20,336 nucleotides of DNA from Candidatus Thioglobus vulcanius (GCA_910595855.1 CAJVCJ010000055.1:1-20336), one strand, 5' to 3'; positions 6,805-16,787 are shown, counted from the stretch's first letter. The notes: generated by a model not told the origin, from the sequence alone. Numbers and translations are program-made.

Positions 6805-8259
6805 TTAAACTTGTTCGGCAGCAGCAATTAACGCTCTGGCTTTATGCATGGTTTCATCCCATTCAGATTGTGCAACAGAATCATGAACAATGCCTGCACC
6901 TGCCTGCACGTAAAGAATTTCATCTTTAACAACTGCCGTTCGGATGGCGATCGCCATGTCCATTCCACCATGCCAAGATAAATAACCAATCGCACCTGAA
7001 TAAATATTACGCTTCAGTGGCTCTACTTCATTGATAATTTCCATTGCGCGCACTTTGGGTGCGCCACTTAATGTTCCTGCAGGAAAGGTTGCCTTAAGCA
7101 CATCCATAGCACTCACTTCATCTTTCAGATCACATTCAACATTTGAAACAATATGCATCACATGAGAGTAGCGTTCAACAAACATCTTGTCGGTTAACTT
7201 AACACTACCCGTTTTGGCAATGCGGCCTAAATCATTACGACCTAAATCAATCAGCATTAAATGCTCTGCTATTTCTTTTTTATCTGCCAGCAATTCTTTT
7301 TCAAGTGCTAGATCTTCAACTATATCTTTACCTCGCATGCGAGTACCAGCGATAGGTCTAACGGTGGCTCGTCTATCTGCATCTACACGTGTTAGAATTT
7401 CTGGAGATGAGCCAATAATATTAACATCACCTAAATTGAGATAGTACATATAAGGGGATGGATTAAGCCTTCTGAGTTGACGGTACAATTCAATTGATGG
7501 CGCCGTATAGGGTGCACTAAGACGCTGTGAAGGAACAACTTGCATCACATCACCAGCAACAATATATTGCTGAATATGCTTAACTACATCTTTATAATTC
7601 TGCTCGCCAAAGCTAGAGATAAAATCATTTGCTGTTAAATTATCAGACTGATAAGACTGCTTAACAAGTGGCTTGTCAATTTGCAGTTCAATTTCATCAA
7701 GACGCTCAATGGCTTGCTCATAAGTATGTGTATCAGGATTAATGTGTGTTAATAAAAATGCCTTATTAGCGAGATTATCAAACACCACCAAATCATTCGA
7801 TACCATTAACAAAATATCGGCAATATTCAGCTCATCTTTCAGATTGATATCTTTAAGTTTTGGTTCAATATAACGAACAATCTCATAGCCAAAATAACCA
7901 ACTAAACCCCCATTAAACTCCGGTAAATCATTGATTTCTGGAACTTTAAAATTCTGCTGGTATTGTTCAATCCAAGCCAATGGATCTGATACGGTTAAAC
8001 GATCAAGCACAACTGAATCCTTCTCAATTTGAACTTCATAACCAAAAACCTTGATAACCGTTTGAGCGTGAAGCCCAATCATAGAGTAGCGACCCCATTT
8101 TTCACCGCCTTGAACCGATTCAAATAAATAACTATAACTGTCATTTGCAAGCTTAAGATACAAGCCTAACGCAGTATCTGTATCAAGAATTACTTCTCTG
8201 AAGACGGGGATATGATTGTAGCCTTGATCAACATAGGCATTAAAACTTGTTTTGTTCAT
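6805..8259 (-). CDS. trpE: Anthranilate synthase component I
   Basis: TrpE makes anthranilate from chorismate, the first committed step of tryptophan synthesis, using ammonia supplied by the TrpG glutaminase subunit. It has 484 residues. Family features: an N-terminal LFES segment (45-48), the position of the LLES tryptophan-feedback site; then the chorismate-utilising domain with VVPSQRLS (241-248), PIAGTRMRG (302-310), IDLGRNDLGRI (337-347), His368 in YSHVMHIVS, TFPAGTLSGAPKVRAME (391-407), GAIGY (422-426) and AGAGIVHDS (453-461). This distinguishes it from PabB and isochorismate synthases reasonably well, though TrpE and PabB overlap. The gene is alone, with no trpG, trpD or trpC beside it and no Trp-rich leader peptide. 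No good Shine-Dalgarno site precedes the ATG. A TTGATG/TAAAAT promoter-like pair with a short 15-base spacer overlaps the rpoC terminator just upstream. Confidence 0.93.
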   Translation of the reverse strand: MNKTSFNAYVDQGYNHIPVFREVILDTDTALGLYLKLANDSYSYLFESVQGGEKWGRYSMIGLHAQTVIKVFGYEVQIEKDSVVLDRLTVSDPLAWIEQYQQNFKVPEINDLPEFNGGLVGYFGYEIVRYIEPKLKDINLKDELNIADILLMVSNDLVVFDNLANKAFLLTHINPDTHTYEQAIERLDEIELQIDKPLVKQSYQSDNLTANDFISSFGEQNYKDVVKHIQQYIVAGDVMQVVPSQRLSAPYTAPSIELYRQLRRLNPSPYMYYLNLGDVNIIGSSPEILTRVDADRRATVRPIAGTRMRGKDIVEDLALEKELLADKKEIAEHLMLIDLGRNDLGRIAKTGSVKLTDKMFVERYSHVMHIVSNVECDLKDEVSAMDVLKATFPAGTLSGAPKVRAMEIINEVEPLKRNIYSGAIGYLSWHGGMDMAIAIRTAVVKDEILYVQAGAGIVHDSVAQSEWDETMHKARALIAAAEQV

Positions 8260-8285
8260 AAGTGCATTTTAACGGATTTTAGACA

Positions 8286-8319
8286 TAAAAAAACCGCATC
8301 ATTAATTGATGCGGTTTTA
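8286..8319 (-). terminator. Rho-independent terminator of the rpoBC operon
   Basis: CCGCATCA (8294-8301) pairs with TGATGCGG (8307-8314) around a five-base loop, extended by A-T pairs. A seven-base U-run follows on the - strand. It lies 22 bases beyond the rpoC stop and ends the RNA polymerase transcript before trpE. Confidence 0.9.
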
Positions 8320-8340
8320 GCATTGTGAGTTTGCTCCGGA

Positions 8341-11300
8341 TTACTCCTGAACTTCCTCAGCATCACTTAACTCAGCTGCCAATGCAAGTTCTGCATCTGC
8401 GGCTTGCATGGTTTCAGTAGCACGCTTTTCGCGCTTCTGTTGATGATACTTAAAGCCTGTTCCTGCTGGAATCAAACGACCAACAATCACGTTTTCTTTC
8501 AAGCCTTGTAATGTATCTACACGACCAGTGGTTGACGCCTCAGTTAATACTCGAGTTGTCTCCTGGAAAGAAGCGGCAGAAATAAATGATTCAGTTGCTA
8601 ATGATGCTTTAGTAATACCCATTAGTAAGCGCTGGTAAGTTACTACACTCTTACCTTGGGCAGCAAGCTGCTTATTCGCTTCGATTACTCTCACGTATTC
8701 AGCTGTTTCACCATTAACAAAACTAGAATCGCCAGCATCAAGCACTTCAACCTTACGAAGCATTTGCTTAACAATAACTTCAATGTGCTTATCTGAAATG
8801 TTTACACCTTGTAAGCGATAAACATCTTGAACTTCTTTAACCACATAGTTTGCTAATCTTTCAACACCTAATAAACGCAAGATATCGTGCGGATTAGATG
8901 GTCCATCCGAAATTACATCACCCTTCTCAACAGTTTCACCGTCGAAAACGTTAATTTGACGCCATTTATGGATCATCATTTCAGTCGCTTCACCGTCAGC
9001 CGAAGTAATAATCAAACGATCTTTACTCTTAGTTGGATTACCAAAGCTAATCACACCCGCTTCTTCTGCAAGAATTGAATGATCTTTTGCTTTACGAGCT
9101 TCGAATAAATCTGCAACACGTGGCAAACCACCAGTGATATCACTTGTCTTAGATTGATCTTTAGGAATCTTAGCAAGCACTTCACCTGCTGAAATCACTT
9201 GATTATCTTCTAAATTAATCTTAACCATTGACGGTAAATAATGCGTTGACAATACTGTCTCAGAATCACTTTCATCAACCATCCTAATCATTGGCTTTAA
9301 GCCTTTCGCTGCAGCAGATCTCTCTGCTTCGTCGATCATCTCGAAGAATGTTAAACCTGTTAATGGATCTGTATTTCTGTTAACCGTAATACCTTCTTCA
9401 AAATCAACAAAGATAACTCGACCAGCTTGCTCTGTAATAATTGGATGCGTATGCGGATCCCAATCTGCAATTTTTTGTTTTGCTGTAACCGCGCCACCTT
9501 CTTGAACGTGGACAATTGCACCATACGGAATCTTATAACGTTCTACATCTTGACCCTTAGTGTTTCGAATTGTAACCACTGCCGATCTAGAAATAACAAC
9601 CAAATCGTTATTGATGTTATTAATTGATTTAATATTCTCAAAATGTGCTGTGCCATCAACGTTAACGTTGATACTACTAACAGCTGTTGAAGCTGACGCT
9701 GCACCACCAATGTGGAAAGTACGCATGGTTAACTGTGTACCCGGCTCACCAATCGATTGTGCTGCAATTACACCAACTGCCTCACCGACACCAATCTTGT
9801 GTCCACGAGCCATATCATTACCATAACAACTTGCACAAACACCATAGCGTGTATCGCATGTAATCGTAGAGCGTACTTTGATTGATTCAACACCCAACTC
9901 ATTAATCTTATCCGAATTACCTAACGTGATTAAATGACCTTTTGGCACAAATATATCATAAGTATCTGGAATCAACACATCCTCTGCAACCACTCGACCT
10001 AATACTGCAGCACCCAAAGTTTGCACAATATTACCACCATCAATAACAGCTTTCATCATCATGCCGTTATCAGTACCACAATCCTCTTCAGTGACCACCA
10101 AATCTTGGCCAACATCAACTAAACGACGAGTCAAGTAACCCGAGTTAGCAGTTTTAAGGGCTGTATCAGCTAGACCTTTACGAGCACCATGAGTAGAAAT
10201 AAAGTATTGCATGTTATTCAAACCTTCGCGGAAGTTTGACGTAATTGGTGTTTCAATAATTGAACCATCTGGCTTGGCCATCAAACCACGCATACCTGCA
10301 AGCTGTCTCATTTGCGCTGGTGAACCACGAGCACCTGAATCAGCCATCATGTAAACAGAGTTAAATGAAGCTAATTTTTCAGTTTTACCATCTTTGGTTT
10401 CAAAATCTTCAAAACCAATTTCATCCATCATAGCTTTCGCTACTTTTTCTGATGTTCGAGACCAAATATCGATCACTTTATTGTAGCGCTCGCCATCTGT
10501 TACAACACCTTTAGAAAACTGCTCTTGAATATCTTTAACTTGAGATTCAGCTTCATCAATCATGCCAGCTTTCGAATCTGGAATGGTCATGTCATTGGCA
10601 CAAAAAGAAATACCTGATTTAGTTGAGTATTGGAAGCCCAAGTACATCATCTGATCTGCAAACATAACTGTTTCTTTTAATTCTTGTGTACGGTAACAAA
10701 CGTGAATTAAATTAGAGACAACCTTTTTAGAAATAGCCTCATTGATTAAATCAAATGATAAGCCATTAGGCAAAATTCTTGAGAAAATTGCTCGGCCAAC
10801 TGTTGTGTCAACAATGCGCTTAGAACTAGGCTCGAATTTACCTGCTTCGTTTTTAGCGTAATCTTGAATACGTAATTTGATATTTGCATGTAAGGTTACA
10901 TGGCCAGCTTCATAAGCATTCAATGCTTCTGAAGGTGATGTAAACACCATTCCTTCACCTTTTTGATTGATCTTATCACGAGTCATGTAGTACAAGCCCA
11001 AGATCACATCTTGAGATGGGACAATGATCGGATCACCACTTGCAAGGTGCAATACGTTATTAGACGCAAGCATTAATGTTCTTGCTTCTAGTTGCGCCTC
11101 TTCGGATAACGGAACGTGTACCGCCATTTGGTCACCATCGAAGTCAGCGTTAAATGCGCCACAAACTAGTGGGTGCAATTGAATAGCTTTACCTTCAATT
11201 AGTAATGGCTCAAACGCCTGAATACCTAAACGGTGAAGTGTTGGCGCACGGTTCAATAAAACTGGGTGTTGATGCACAACTTTCTCTAATACATCCCAAA

Positions 11301-12525
11301 CTTCAGGCAACTCAGATTCAACCATTTTTTTCGCTGCTTTGATAGTGGAAGCTAAACCTTTAGATATAAGACGATTGTAGATAAATGGCTTAAATAATTC
11401 TAACGCCATTTTCTTCGGCAAACCACACTGATGCAACTTAAGGTATGGACCACAAACAATTACAGAACGACCTGAATAGTCAACACGCTTACCAAGCAAG
11501 TTTTGACGGAAACGACCTTGCTTACCTTTGATCATATCAGAGATAGATTTCAATGGACGACGGTTATTACCCATCACAGCACGACCACGACGACCATTGT
11601 CAATTAATGAGTCAACTGCTTCTTGCAGCATACGCTTTTCATTACGTACGATAATCTCTGGTGCATCAAGCTCTAATAAACGTGCTAAACGGTTATTACG
11701 GTTAATAACACGACGATATAGATCATTAAGATCAGAAGTCGCAAATCGACCACCATCTAGCGGCACTAATGGACGTAAATCTGGTGGAAGAATTGGCAAT
11801 ACTTTTAATATCATCCACTCAGGTTTGTTGCCAGATTTAATCAATGAATCGATTAATTTAAGACGTTTATTGTATTTCTTAAGTTTCGTTTGCGATTTTG
11901 TGTTTAAGCTATCTTCACGCAAGTTTGCCGCTTCTTTTTCAAGCTGCATCTCTGCTAAAACATCTTGGATTGCTTCTGCACCCATTTTAGCTTCAAACTC
12001 ATCGTCACCATATTCATCAAGCGCATCAAAGTACATTTCTTCAGTTAATAACTGTTTATGCACTAATGGCGTTGAACCTGGATCAGTAACCAAAAATGCT
12101 TCAAAGTATAAAACACGCTCAATGTCTTTAAGGGTCATGTCCATCAACAAACCTAGTCGTGATGGTAATGATTTTAAGTACCAAATATGTGCAACAGGCG
12201 CTGCCAACTCAATGTGACCCATACGCTCACGTCGAACTTTTGAAAAGGTAACCTCAACACCACACTTTTCACAAACTACGTTGCGAAACTTCATGCGCTT
12301 ATATTTACCACATAAACACTCAAAGTCTTTCATTGGACCAAATACTTTCGCACAGAACAACCCTTCTCTTTCAGGCTTAAATGTACGGTAGTTAATTGTT
12401 TCTGGCTTCTTTACTTCACCATATGACCATGAACGTATCTTTTCAGGAGACGCTAAACCAACTCTAATTGCATCAAAATCTTGCTCTTTATTTTCTTGTT
12501 TTAATATAGCTAATAAATCTTTCAC
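8341..12525 (-). CDS. rpoC: DNA-directed RNA polymerase subunit beta'
   Basis: Beta' forms half of the RNA polymerase active-site cleft. It has 1394 residues (E. coli 1407). The N-terminal zinc site is complete, with Cys70, Cys72, Cys85 and Cys88. The catalytic NADFDGDQMAVH motif lies at 459-470, with Mg-binding Asp461, Asp463 and Asp465. The second zinc site is visible in CDTRYGVCASC together with an upstream CGTDNG. The trigger-loop and bridge-helix region reads GARGSPAQMRQLAGMRGLMAKPDG, normal for bacteria. The start is GTG at 12525, preceded by TTAGGAGAATACA with normal spacing. It begins 13 bases after the rpoB stop, so the two are translated from one transcript. The terminator follows 22 bases after the stop. 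Confidence 0.99.
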   Translation of the reverse strand: MKDLLAILKQENKEQDFDAIRVGLASPEKIRSWSYGEVKKPETINYRTFKPEREGLFCAKVFGPMKDFECLCGKYKRMKFRNVVCEKCGVEVTFSKVRRERMGHIELAAPVAHIWYLKSLPSRLGLLMDMTLKDIERVLYFEAFLVTDPGSTPLVHKQLLTEEMYFDALDEYGDDEFEAKMGAEAIQDVLAEMQLEKEAANLREDSLNTKSQTKLKKYNKRLKLIDSLIKSGNKPEWMILKVLPILPPDLRPLVPLDGGRFATSDLNDLYRRVINRNNRLARLLELDAPEIIVRNEKRMLQEAVDSLIDNGRRGRAVMGNNRRPLKSISDMIKGKQGRFRQNLLGKRVDYSGRSVIVCGPYLKLHQCGLPKKMALELFKPFIYNRLISKGLASTIKAAKKMVESELPEVWDVLEKVVHQHPVLLNRAPTLHRLGIQAFEPLLIEGKAIQLHPLVCGAFNADFDGDQMAVHVPLSEEAQLEARTLMLASNNVLHLASGDPIIVPSQDVILGLYYMTRDKINQKGEGMVFTSPSEALNAYEAGHVTLHANIKLRIQDYAKNEAGKFEPSSKRIVDTTVGRAIFSRILPNGLSFDLINEAISKKVVSNLIHVCYRTQELKETVMFADQMMYLGFQYSTKSGISFCANDMTIPDSKAGMIDEAESQVKDIQEQFSKGVVTDGERYNKVIDIWSRTSEKVAKAMMDEIGFEDFETKDGKTEKLASFNSVYMMADSGARGSPAQMRQLAGMRGLMAKPDGSIIETPITSNFREGLNNMQYFISTHGARKGLADTALKTANSGYLTRRLVDVGQDLVVTEEDCGTDNGMMMKAVIDGGNIVQTLGAAVLGRVVAEDVLIPDTYDIFVPKGHLITLGNSDKINELGVESIKVRSTITCDTRYGVCASCYGNDMARGHKIGVGEAVGVIAAQSIGEPGTQLTMRTFHIGGAASASTAVSSINVNVDGTAHFENIKSINNINNDLVVISRSAVVTIRNTKGQDVERYKIPYGAIVHVQEGGAVTAKQKIADWDPHTHPIITEQAGRVIFVDFEEGITVNRNTDPLTGLTFFEMIDEAERSAAAKGLKPMIRMVDESDSETVLSTHYLPSMVKINLEDNQVISAGEVLAKIPKDQSKTSDITGGLPRVADLFEARKAKDHSILAEEAGVISFGNPTKSKDRLIITSADGEATEMMIHKWRQINVFDGETVEKGDVISDGPSNPHDILRLLGVERLANYVVKEVQDVYRLQGVNISDKHIEVIVKQMLRKVEVLDAGDSSFVNGETAEYVRVIEANKQLAAQGKSVVTYQRLLMGITKASLATESFISAASFQETTRVLTEASTTGRVDTLQGLKENVIVGRLIPAGTGFKYHQQKREKRATETMQAADAELALAAELSDAEEVQE

Positions 12526-12538
12526 TGTATTCTCCTAA

Positions 12539-15500
12539 TTAGTGTTGCTCAAGTTCAACGTCGATACCTAATGATCTAATCTCTTTGATTAGTACATTAA
12601 ACGACTCTGGCATGACAGACTCTGTCAAATTCTTACCATCAACAATACTCTTGTACATCTTCGCACGACCAGCAACATCATCAGACTTAACTGTTAACAT
12701 TTCACGTAATGTGTGTGCAGCACCATAAGCTTCTAATGCCCATACTTCCATTTCACCAAATCTCTGACCACCAAATTGTGCTTTACCACTCAATGGTTGT
12801 TGTGTTACTAGTGAGTAAGGACCTGTAGAACGTGCATGCATCTTGTCATCAACTAAGTGATTCAATTTCAACATGTGCATGTAACCAACGGTAATTTTAC
12901 GATCAAATGCTTCACCTGTTCGACCATCGTATAATTGCTCTTGGCCAGACTCTGGTAAATCAGCAAGCTTTAGTAATGACTTGATATCTGCTTCCTTGAT
13001 ACCATCAAATACTGGTGTTGCCATTGGCACACCGCCTCGTAGATTCTTCGCCAACTCAATAATCTCTTCGTCAGTAAATAAAGCTAAGTCTTCTTGCTTA
13101 CCGTATGTGTTATATATTTTATCCAAGAATTCTCTAATTTCAGCAACCATTTCAGTTCGCTTTTCATCAAGCATCGCAGCAATCTTAAAGCCTAAGCCTT
13201 TTGCTGCATAACCTAAATGAACTTCAAGAACTTGACCAACATTCATTCGAGAAGGTACGCCTAGTGGATTAAGTACAACATCTACTGTTGATCCATCTTC
13301 AAGGTATGGCATATCTTCAATTGGAGAAACGCGTGAGATAACACCTTTGTTACCATGACGTCCTGCCATCTTATCACCCACTTGAAGTGTCTTGCGTGTT
13401 GCGACATAAACTTTAACCATCTTCATAACGCCTGGTGGTAATTCTGCACCTTCGTTAATCTTAGCCTTTTCTTCTTCAAGGAATTTATCAAATTCTACTT
13501 GCTTAGCTTTTGCCTGTTTTACTAATGACGCCACTTCTTTATTAATAGCTGAATCTTCAACTTTAATTTTAGCGATGTCTTTATTTTCAAGCTTTTTCAT
13601 CAATTTAGCATTAAGTTTTTCACCTGCTTTGATGTCAGCTACAGCTTTTGTAATTACATTGCCAGATAATTTCAAGCGAATACGACGGTAAATATCACCA
13701 TCAATAATGCCGAACTCATCGTCAATATCTTTCTTAACTTTTTCTAATCGATCTGCGTCAATACTTAATGCTCTTGAGTCTTTCTCTACACGATCACGCG
13801 TAAAGACCTGAACATCAATAACCACACCTGATTTAGACGCACCAATTCTTAATGATGAGTCTTTAACGTTGTTAGCTTTCTCACCAAAGATTGCGCGTAA
13901 TAGTTTTTCTTCGGGAGATAATACGGTTTCACTCTTAGGTGTTACCTTACCAACAAGAATGTCGCCACCTTTAACTCGAGCACCAACATAAACAACACCA
14001 ACTTCGTCAAGCTTAGCAAGTGCAGATTCACTAACATTTGGAATATCAGCCGTAATTTCCTCTGGACCTAGTTTAGTGTCACGAGAATAAGCAGTTAATT
14101 CTTCAATATGAATAGTTGTATAACGATCATCTTTGATTACTTTTTCTGAGATTAGAATAGAGTCCTCAAAGTTATAACCATTCCAAGGCATAAAGGCAAT
14201 CTTCATGTTTTGACCTAAAGCTAATTCACCTAGGTCTGTTGATGGACCATCAGCCAGAACGTCATTTTCAGCAACCTTGTCACCGACAACTACCAATGGC
14301 TTTTGGTTAATACAAGTATTTTGGTTAGAACGTGCGTACTTAGTTAGGTTGTAAATATCAACACCTAGCTCGCCTGCTTTAGCCTGCTTAGAATCAACAC
14401 GAATTACGATACGTGAAGCATCAACCGCCTCAACAACACCTGCGTGCTTTGCAGTAACACAAACACGAGAATCCGTTGCAACTACTCGCTCAATACCTGT
14501 TCCAACTAATGGCTTTTCAGCACGAAGTGTTGGTACCGCTTGTCGCTGCATGTTTGAACCCATCAATGCACGGTTGGCATCGTCATGTTCAAGGAATGGA
14601 ATAAGTGACGCTGCAACTGAAGAGATCTGCTTAGAGTCAATATCAATTAGTGTCACTTCACTAGAATCAACCAATACAAATTCATTCTTATGACGACATG
14701 AAATCAGGTCCTCTTGTAAAAGACCTTTGTCATTAACAGCTGCATTTGCTTGTGCAATTGTATGAGCAATTTCATCAATAGCAGAAACATAAATAATTTC
14801 ATCTGTTACCTTTCCTTTCTTAACAACTTGATAAGGCGTCTCTAAAAAACCATATTCATTAGTTTTAGCATAAACAGCCAAAGTGTTAATTAGACCAATA
14901 TTTGGACCTTCTGGTGTTTCAATAGGACACAAACGACCATAATGTGATGGATGCACGTCTCTAACTTCGAAACCTGCACGTTCACGTGTCAAACCACCGG
15001 GACCTAATGCAGAAATACGACGTTTATGTGTTACACCAGATAAAGGATTTACCTGATCCATAAACTGTGACAATTGCGAAGAGCCAAAGAATTCTCTAAC
15101 AGAGGCAGATACAGGTTTAGAGTTGATTAAATCTTGTGGTGTTAATTCATCAGTTTCAGCAAGGTTCAGACCCTCTTTAACTGATTTCTCAACACGCACT
15201 AAACCAATTCTAAACTGGTTCTCAATCATTTCACCAATCGCTCTCACACGACGGTTAGCTAGTGTATCAACATCATCAACGGTATCGTTACCATCTTTAA
15301 TGTTAATTAATAGTTTGATAACACTTAAGATATCATCATTCGTTAGCACATGCTCGCCAGTTTCAGACTCAATGCCCAAACGACGATTTAGCTTCATACG
15401 ACCAACTTTAGATAAGTCGTAACGTTCATTTTTAAAGAATAAGTTATTAAATAATAAATTAACTGCATCTTCAGTAGCTGGTTCACCTGGACGCATTACA

Positions 15501-16621
15501 TGATAGATACTCATGCGTGCCTGAATTTCAGTTTCAGTATCATCTAGTCGTAATGTATCTGAGATATATGCACCAGTTTCAGACTCGTTAATGTAAAGAA
15601 CATCAAACTTTTTGATTTTATTTTCAATCAACACTTCTAAAACTTCTTCAGAGATAGCAGTATTAGTAGCAACTAAAATTTCACCAGTCTCAGTATCAAT
15701 AATATCTGACGCAATAACCTTATCAACTAATGACTCAAGCGGTGCAGAAATTACTTTAATGCCGGCAGCATCAAGTAATTTAATATGCTTAGCAGTAATA
15801 CGTCGATTCTTCTCAACAATAATATCTTTGCCAGCAAGGATATCAAACTCAGCAATTGTGCCACGTAATCGAGATGGGTTAATACCTAGGTCACAAGTCT
15901 TGGCTTTCATCTTAACAGACGATGTTTCAAAGAATGTATTTAAGATTTCAGTACTTGATAATCCCATCGCACGAAGCAATGTTGTAACCGGAAGTTTACG
16001 ACGACGATCTATTCTAACGAACAAATGCTCGTGATGATCAAACTCAAAATCTAACCACGAACCACGGTAAGGAATTACACGTGATGAGAATAGAATCTTG
16101 CCCGAAGAGTGGGTTTTACCTTTATCGTGTTCAAAGATAACACCAGGAGATCTGTGAAGTTGAGAAACCACAACACGCTCAGTACCATTGATTACAAAAG
16201 TACCTGTTGTTGTCATTAATGGAAGTTGACCTAGGTAAACCTCCTCTTCAATGATTTGCTTAACTTTACGTTTTTTCTTTAACGTAGAGCCATTTTTATC
16301 GAACAATACTAGGTTAAGTTTAACGCGTAATGTAGAAGCGAAAGTTACACCACGTAACTTACATTCTTCTACGTTAAACTTAGGCTCTTGTAATTCATAA
16401 TCTACATACTCTATTTCGGCATAACCGTTAACAGCAGTAATAGGGAAAACAGATTGAAACACTGCTTGCAAACCAACATCTTCTTTTGTTTTGCTATCAG
16501 CTTGAATAAAGCTGTTAAAAGAATCTATTTGAATTGCTAATAAATCTGGTTCTTTCAAAATTGATGTTCTTGAACCAAAGTTGTTTCTAATTCGCTTTTT
16601 TTCCGTAAATGAATAAGCCAT
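12539..16621 (-). CDS. rpoB: DNA-directed RNA polymerase subunit beta
   Basis: Beta is the other large catalytic subunit of RNA polymerase. It has 1360 residues (E. coli 1342). The N-terminus MAYSFTEKKRIRNNFG is typical. The rifampicin pocket is FFGSSQLSQFMDQVNPLSGV (511-530) followed by THKRRISALGPGGLTRERAG. Asp522, His532 and Ser537 correspond to E. coli D516, H526 and S531, so the common resistance positions are wild type. The C-terminal GDKMAGRHGNKG and the closing PESFNVLIKEIRSLGIDVELEQ segments are present. The ATG follows a GAGG site. It is 166 bases downstream of rplL, a gap filled with inverted repeats that probably adjust polymerase synthesis relative to L10-L12. Confidence 0.99.
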   Translation of the reverse strand: MAYSFTEKKRIRNNFGSRTSILKEPDLLAIQIDSFNSFIQADSKTKEDVGLQAVFQSVFPITAVNGYAEIEYVDYELQEPKFNVEECKLRGVTFASTLRVKLNLVLFDKNGSTLKKKRKVKQIIEEEVYLGQLPLMTTTGTFVINGTERVVVSQLHRSPGVIFEHDKGKTHSSGKILFSSRVIPYRGSWLDFEFDHHEHLFVRIDRRRKLPVTTLLRAMGLSSTEILNTFFETSSVKMKAKTCDLGINPSRLRGTIAEFDILAGKDIIVEKNRRITAKHIKLLDAAGIKVISAPLESLVDKVIASDIIDTETGEILVATNTAISEEVLEVLIENKIKKFDVLYINESETGAYISDTLRLDDTETEIQARMSIYHVMRPGEPATEDAVNLLFNNLFFKNERYDLSKVGRMKLNRRLGIESETGEHVLTNDDILSVIKLLINIKDGNDTVDDVDTLANRRVRAIGEMIENQFRIGLVRVEKSVKEGLNLAETDELTPQDLINSKPVSASVREFFGSSQLSQFMDQVNPLSGVTHKRRISALGPGGLTRERAGFEVRDVHPSHYGRLCPIETPEGPNIGLINTLAVYAKTNEYGFLETPYQVVKKGKVTDEIIYVSAIDEIAHTIAQANAAVNDKGLLQEDLISCRHKNEFVLVDSSEVTLIDIDSKQISSVAASLIPFLEHDDANRALMGSNMQRQAVPTLRAEKPLVGTGIERVVATDSRVCVTAKHAGVVEAVDASRIVIRVDSKQAKAGELGVDIYNLTKYARSNQNTCINQKPLVVVGDKVAENDVLADGPSTDLGELALGQNMKIAFMPWNGYNFEDSILISEKVIKDDRYTTIHIEELTAYSRDTKLGPEEITADIPNVSESALAKLDEVGVVYVGARVKGGDILVGKVTPKSETVLSPEEKLLRAIFGEKANNVKDSSLRIGASKSGVVIDVQVFTRDRVEKDSRALSIDADRLEKVKKDIDDEFGIIDGDIYRRIRLKLSGNVITKAVADIKAGEKLNAKLMKKLENKDIAKIKVEDSAINKEVASLVKQAKAKQVEFDKFLEEEKAKINEGAELPPGVMKMVKVYVATRKTLQVGDKMAGRHGNKGVISRVSPIEDMPYLEDGSTVDVVLNPLGVPSRMNVGQVLEVHLGYAAKGLGFKIAAMLDEKRTEMVAEIREFLDKIYNTYGKQEDLALFTDEEIIELAKNLRGGVPMATPVFDGIKEADIKSLLKLADLPESGQEQLYDGRTGEAFDRKITVGYMHMLKLNHLVDDKMHARSTGPYSLVTQQPLSGKAQFGGQRFGEMEVWALEAYGAAHTLREMLTVKSDDVAGRAKMYKSIVDGKNLTESVMPESFNVLIKEIRSLGIDVELEQH

Positions 16622-16652
16622 GAATACCTCGTATTAATCGTTCTAATTCGAA

Positions 16653-16672
16653 TAAGAAGAAATTTCTTCTTA
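16653..16672. repeat. Perfect 20-bp palindrome in the rplL-rpoB spacer (inverted repeat 4 of 4 in transcript order)
   Basis: The symmetric sequence is centred on AAATTT with arms TAAGAAGAAA and TTTCTTCTTA and no unpaired centre. In RNA it would form an AT-rich hairpin about 30 bases before the rpoB start. A protein-binding site in DNA is the alternative. Confidence 0.6.
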
Positions 16673-16679
16673 AAATAAA

Positions 16680-16708
16680 TCCAACCTAAATAATTTAAAT
16701 AGGTTGGA
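16680..16708 (-). other. RNA hairpin in the rplL-rpoB spacer (3 of 4)
   Basis: TCCAACCTA (16680-16688) pairs perfectly with TAGGTTGGA (16700-16708), giving a nine-base stem with an 11-base AT loop. No U-run follows directly on the - strand, so it looks like a processing or pausing hairpin rather than a terminator. Confidence 0.6.
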
Positions 16709-16710
16709 AA

Positions 16711-16730
16711 TGCACTCAATAAAGAGTGCA
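16711..16730 (-). other. RNA hairpin in the rplL-rpoB spacer (2 of 4)
   Basis: TGCACTC (16711-16717) pairs with GAGTGCA (16724-16730) around a six-base AT loop. It sits two bases from the next hairpin, so the two stems could stack as a longer RNase III-type substrate. Confidence 0.55.
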
Positions 16731-16743
16731 AATGCAATAAACA

Positions 16744-16769
16744 CCAAAATCCCCTAGTGGGGATTTTGG
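16744..16769 (-). terminator. Strong hairpin after rplL, probable partial terminator/attenuator (1 of 4)
   Basis: CCAAAATCCCC (16744-16754) pairs perfectly over 11 bases with GGGGATTTTGG (16759-16769), with a four-base loop. On the - strand it is followed by TGTTTATTG, a broken U-run, so termination would be partial. This matches the known rplL-rpoB attenuator position of E. coli, where only part of the transcripts continue into rpoBC. Confidence 0.7.
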
Positions 16770-16787
16770 GTTTTTACGCTAAACTTA

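Noticed and set aside
8256..8267. Three-codon minigene ATG-CAC-TTA-TGA overlapping the trpE start
   Set aside because: It has no ribosome site and no Trp codons, so it is not a trp leader peptide. Probably chance.
11528..12217. 229-codon open frame on the + strand
   Set aside because: It lies wholly opposite rpoC. Its translation is low in family-like motifs, rich in Ser and Arg, and has no ribosome site. It is an antisense shadow, as are the shorter + frames within rpoB, rpoC, trpE, soxY and rplL.
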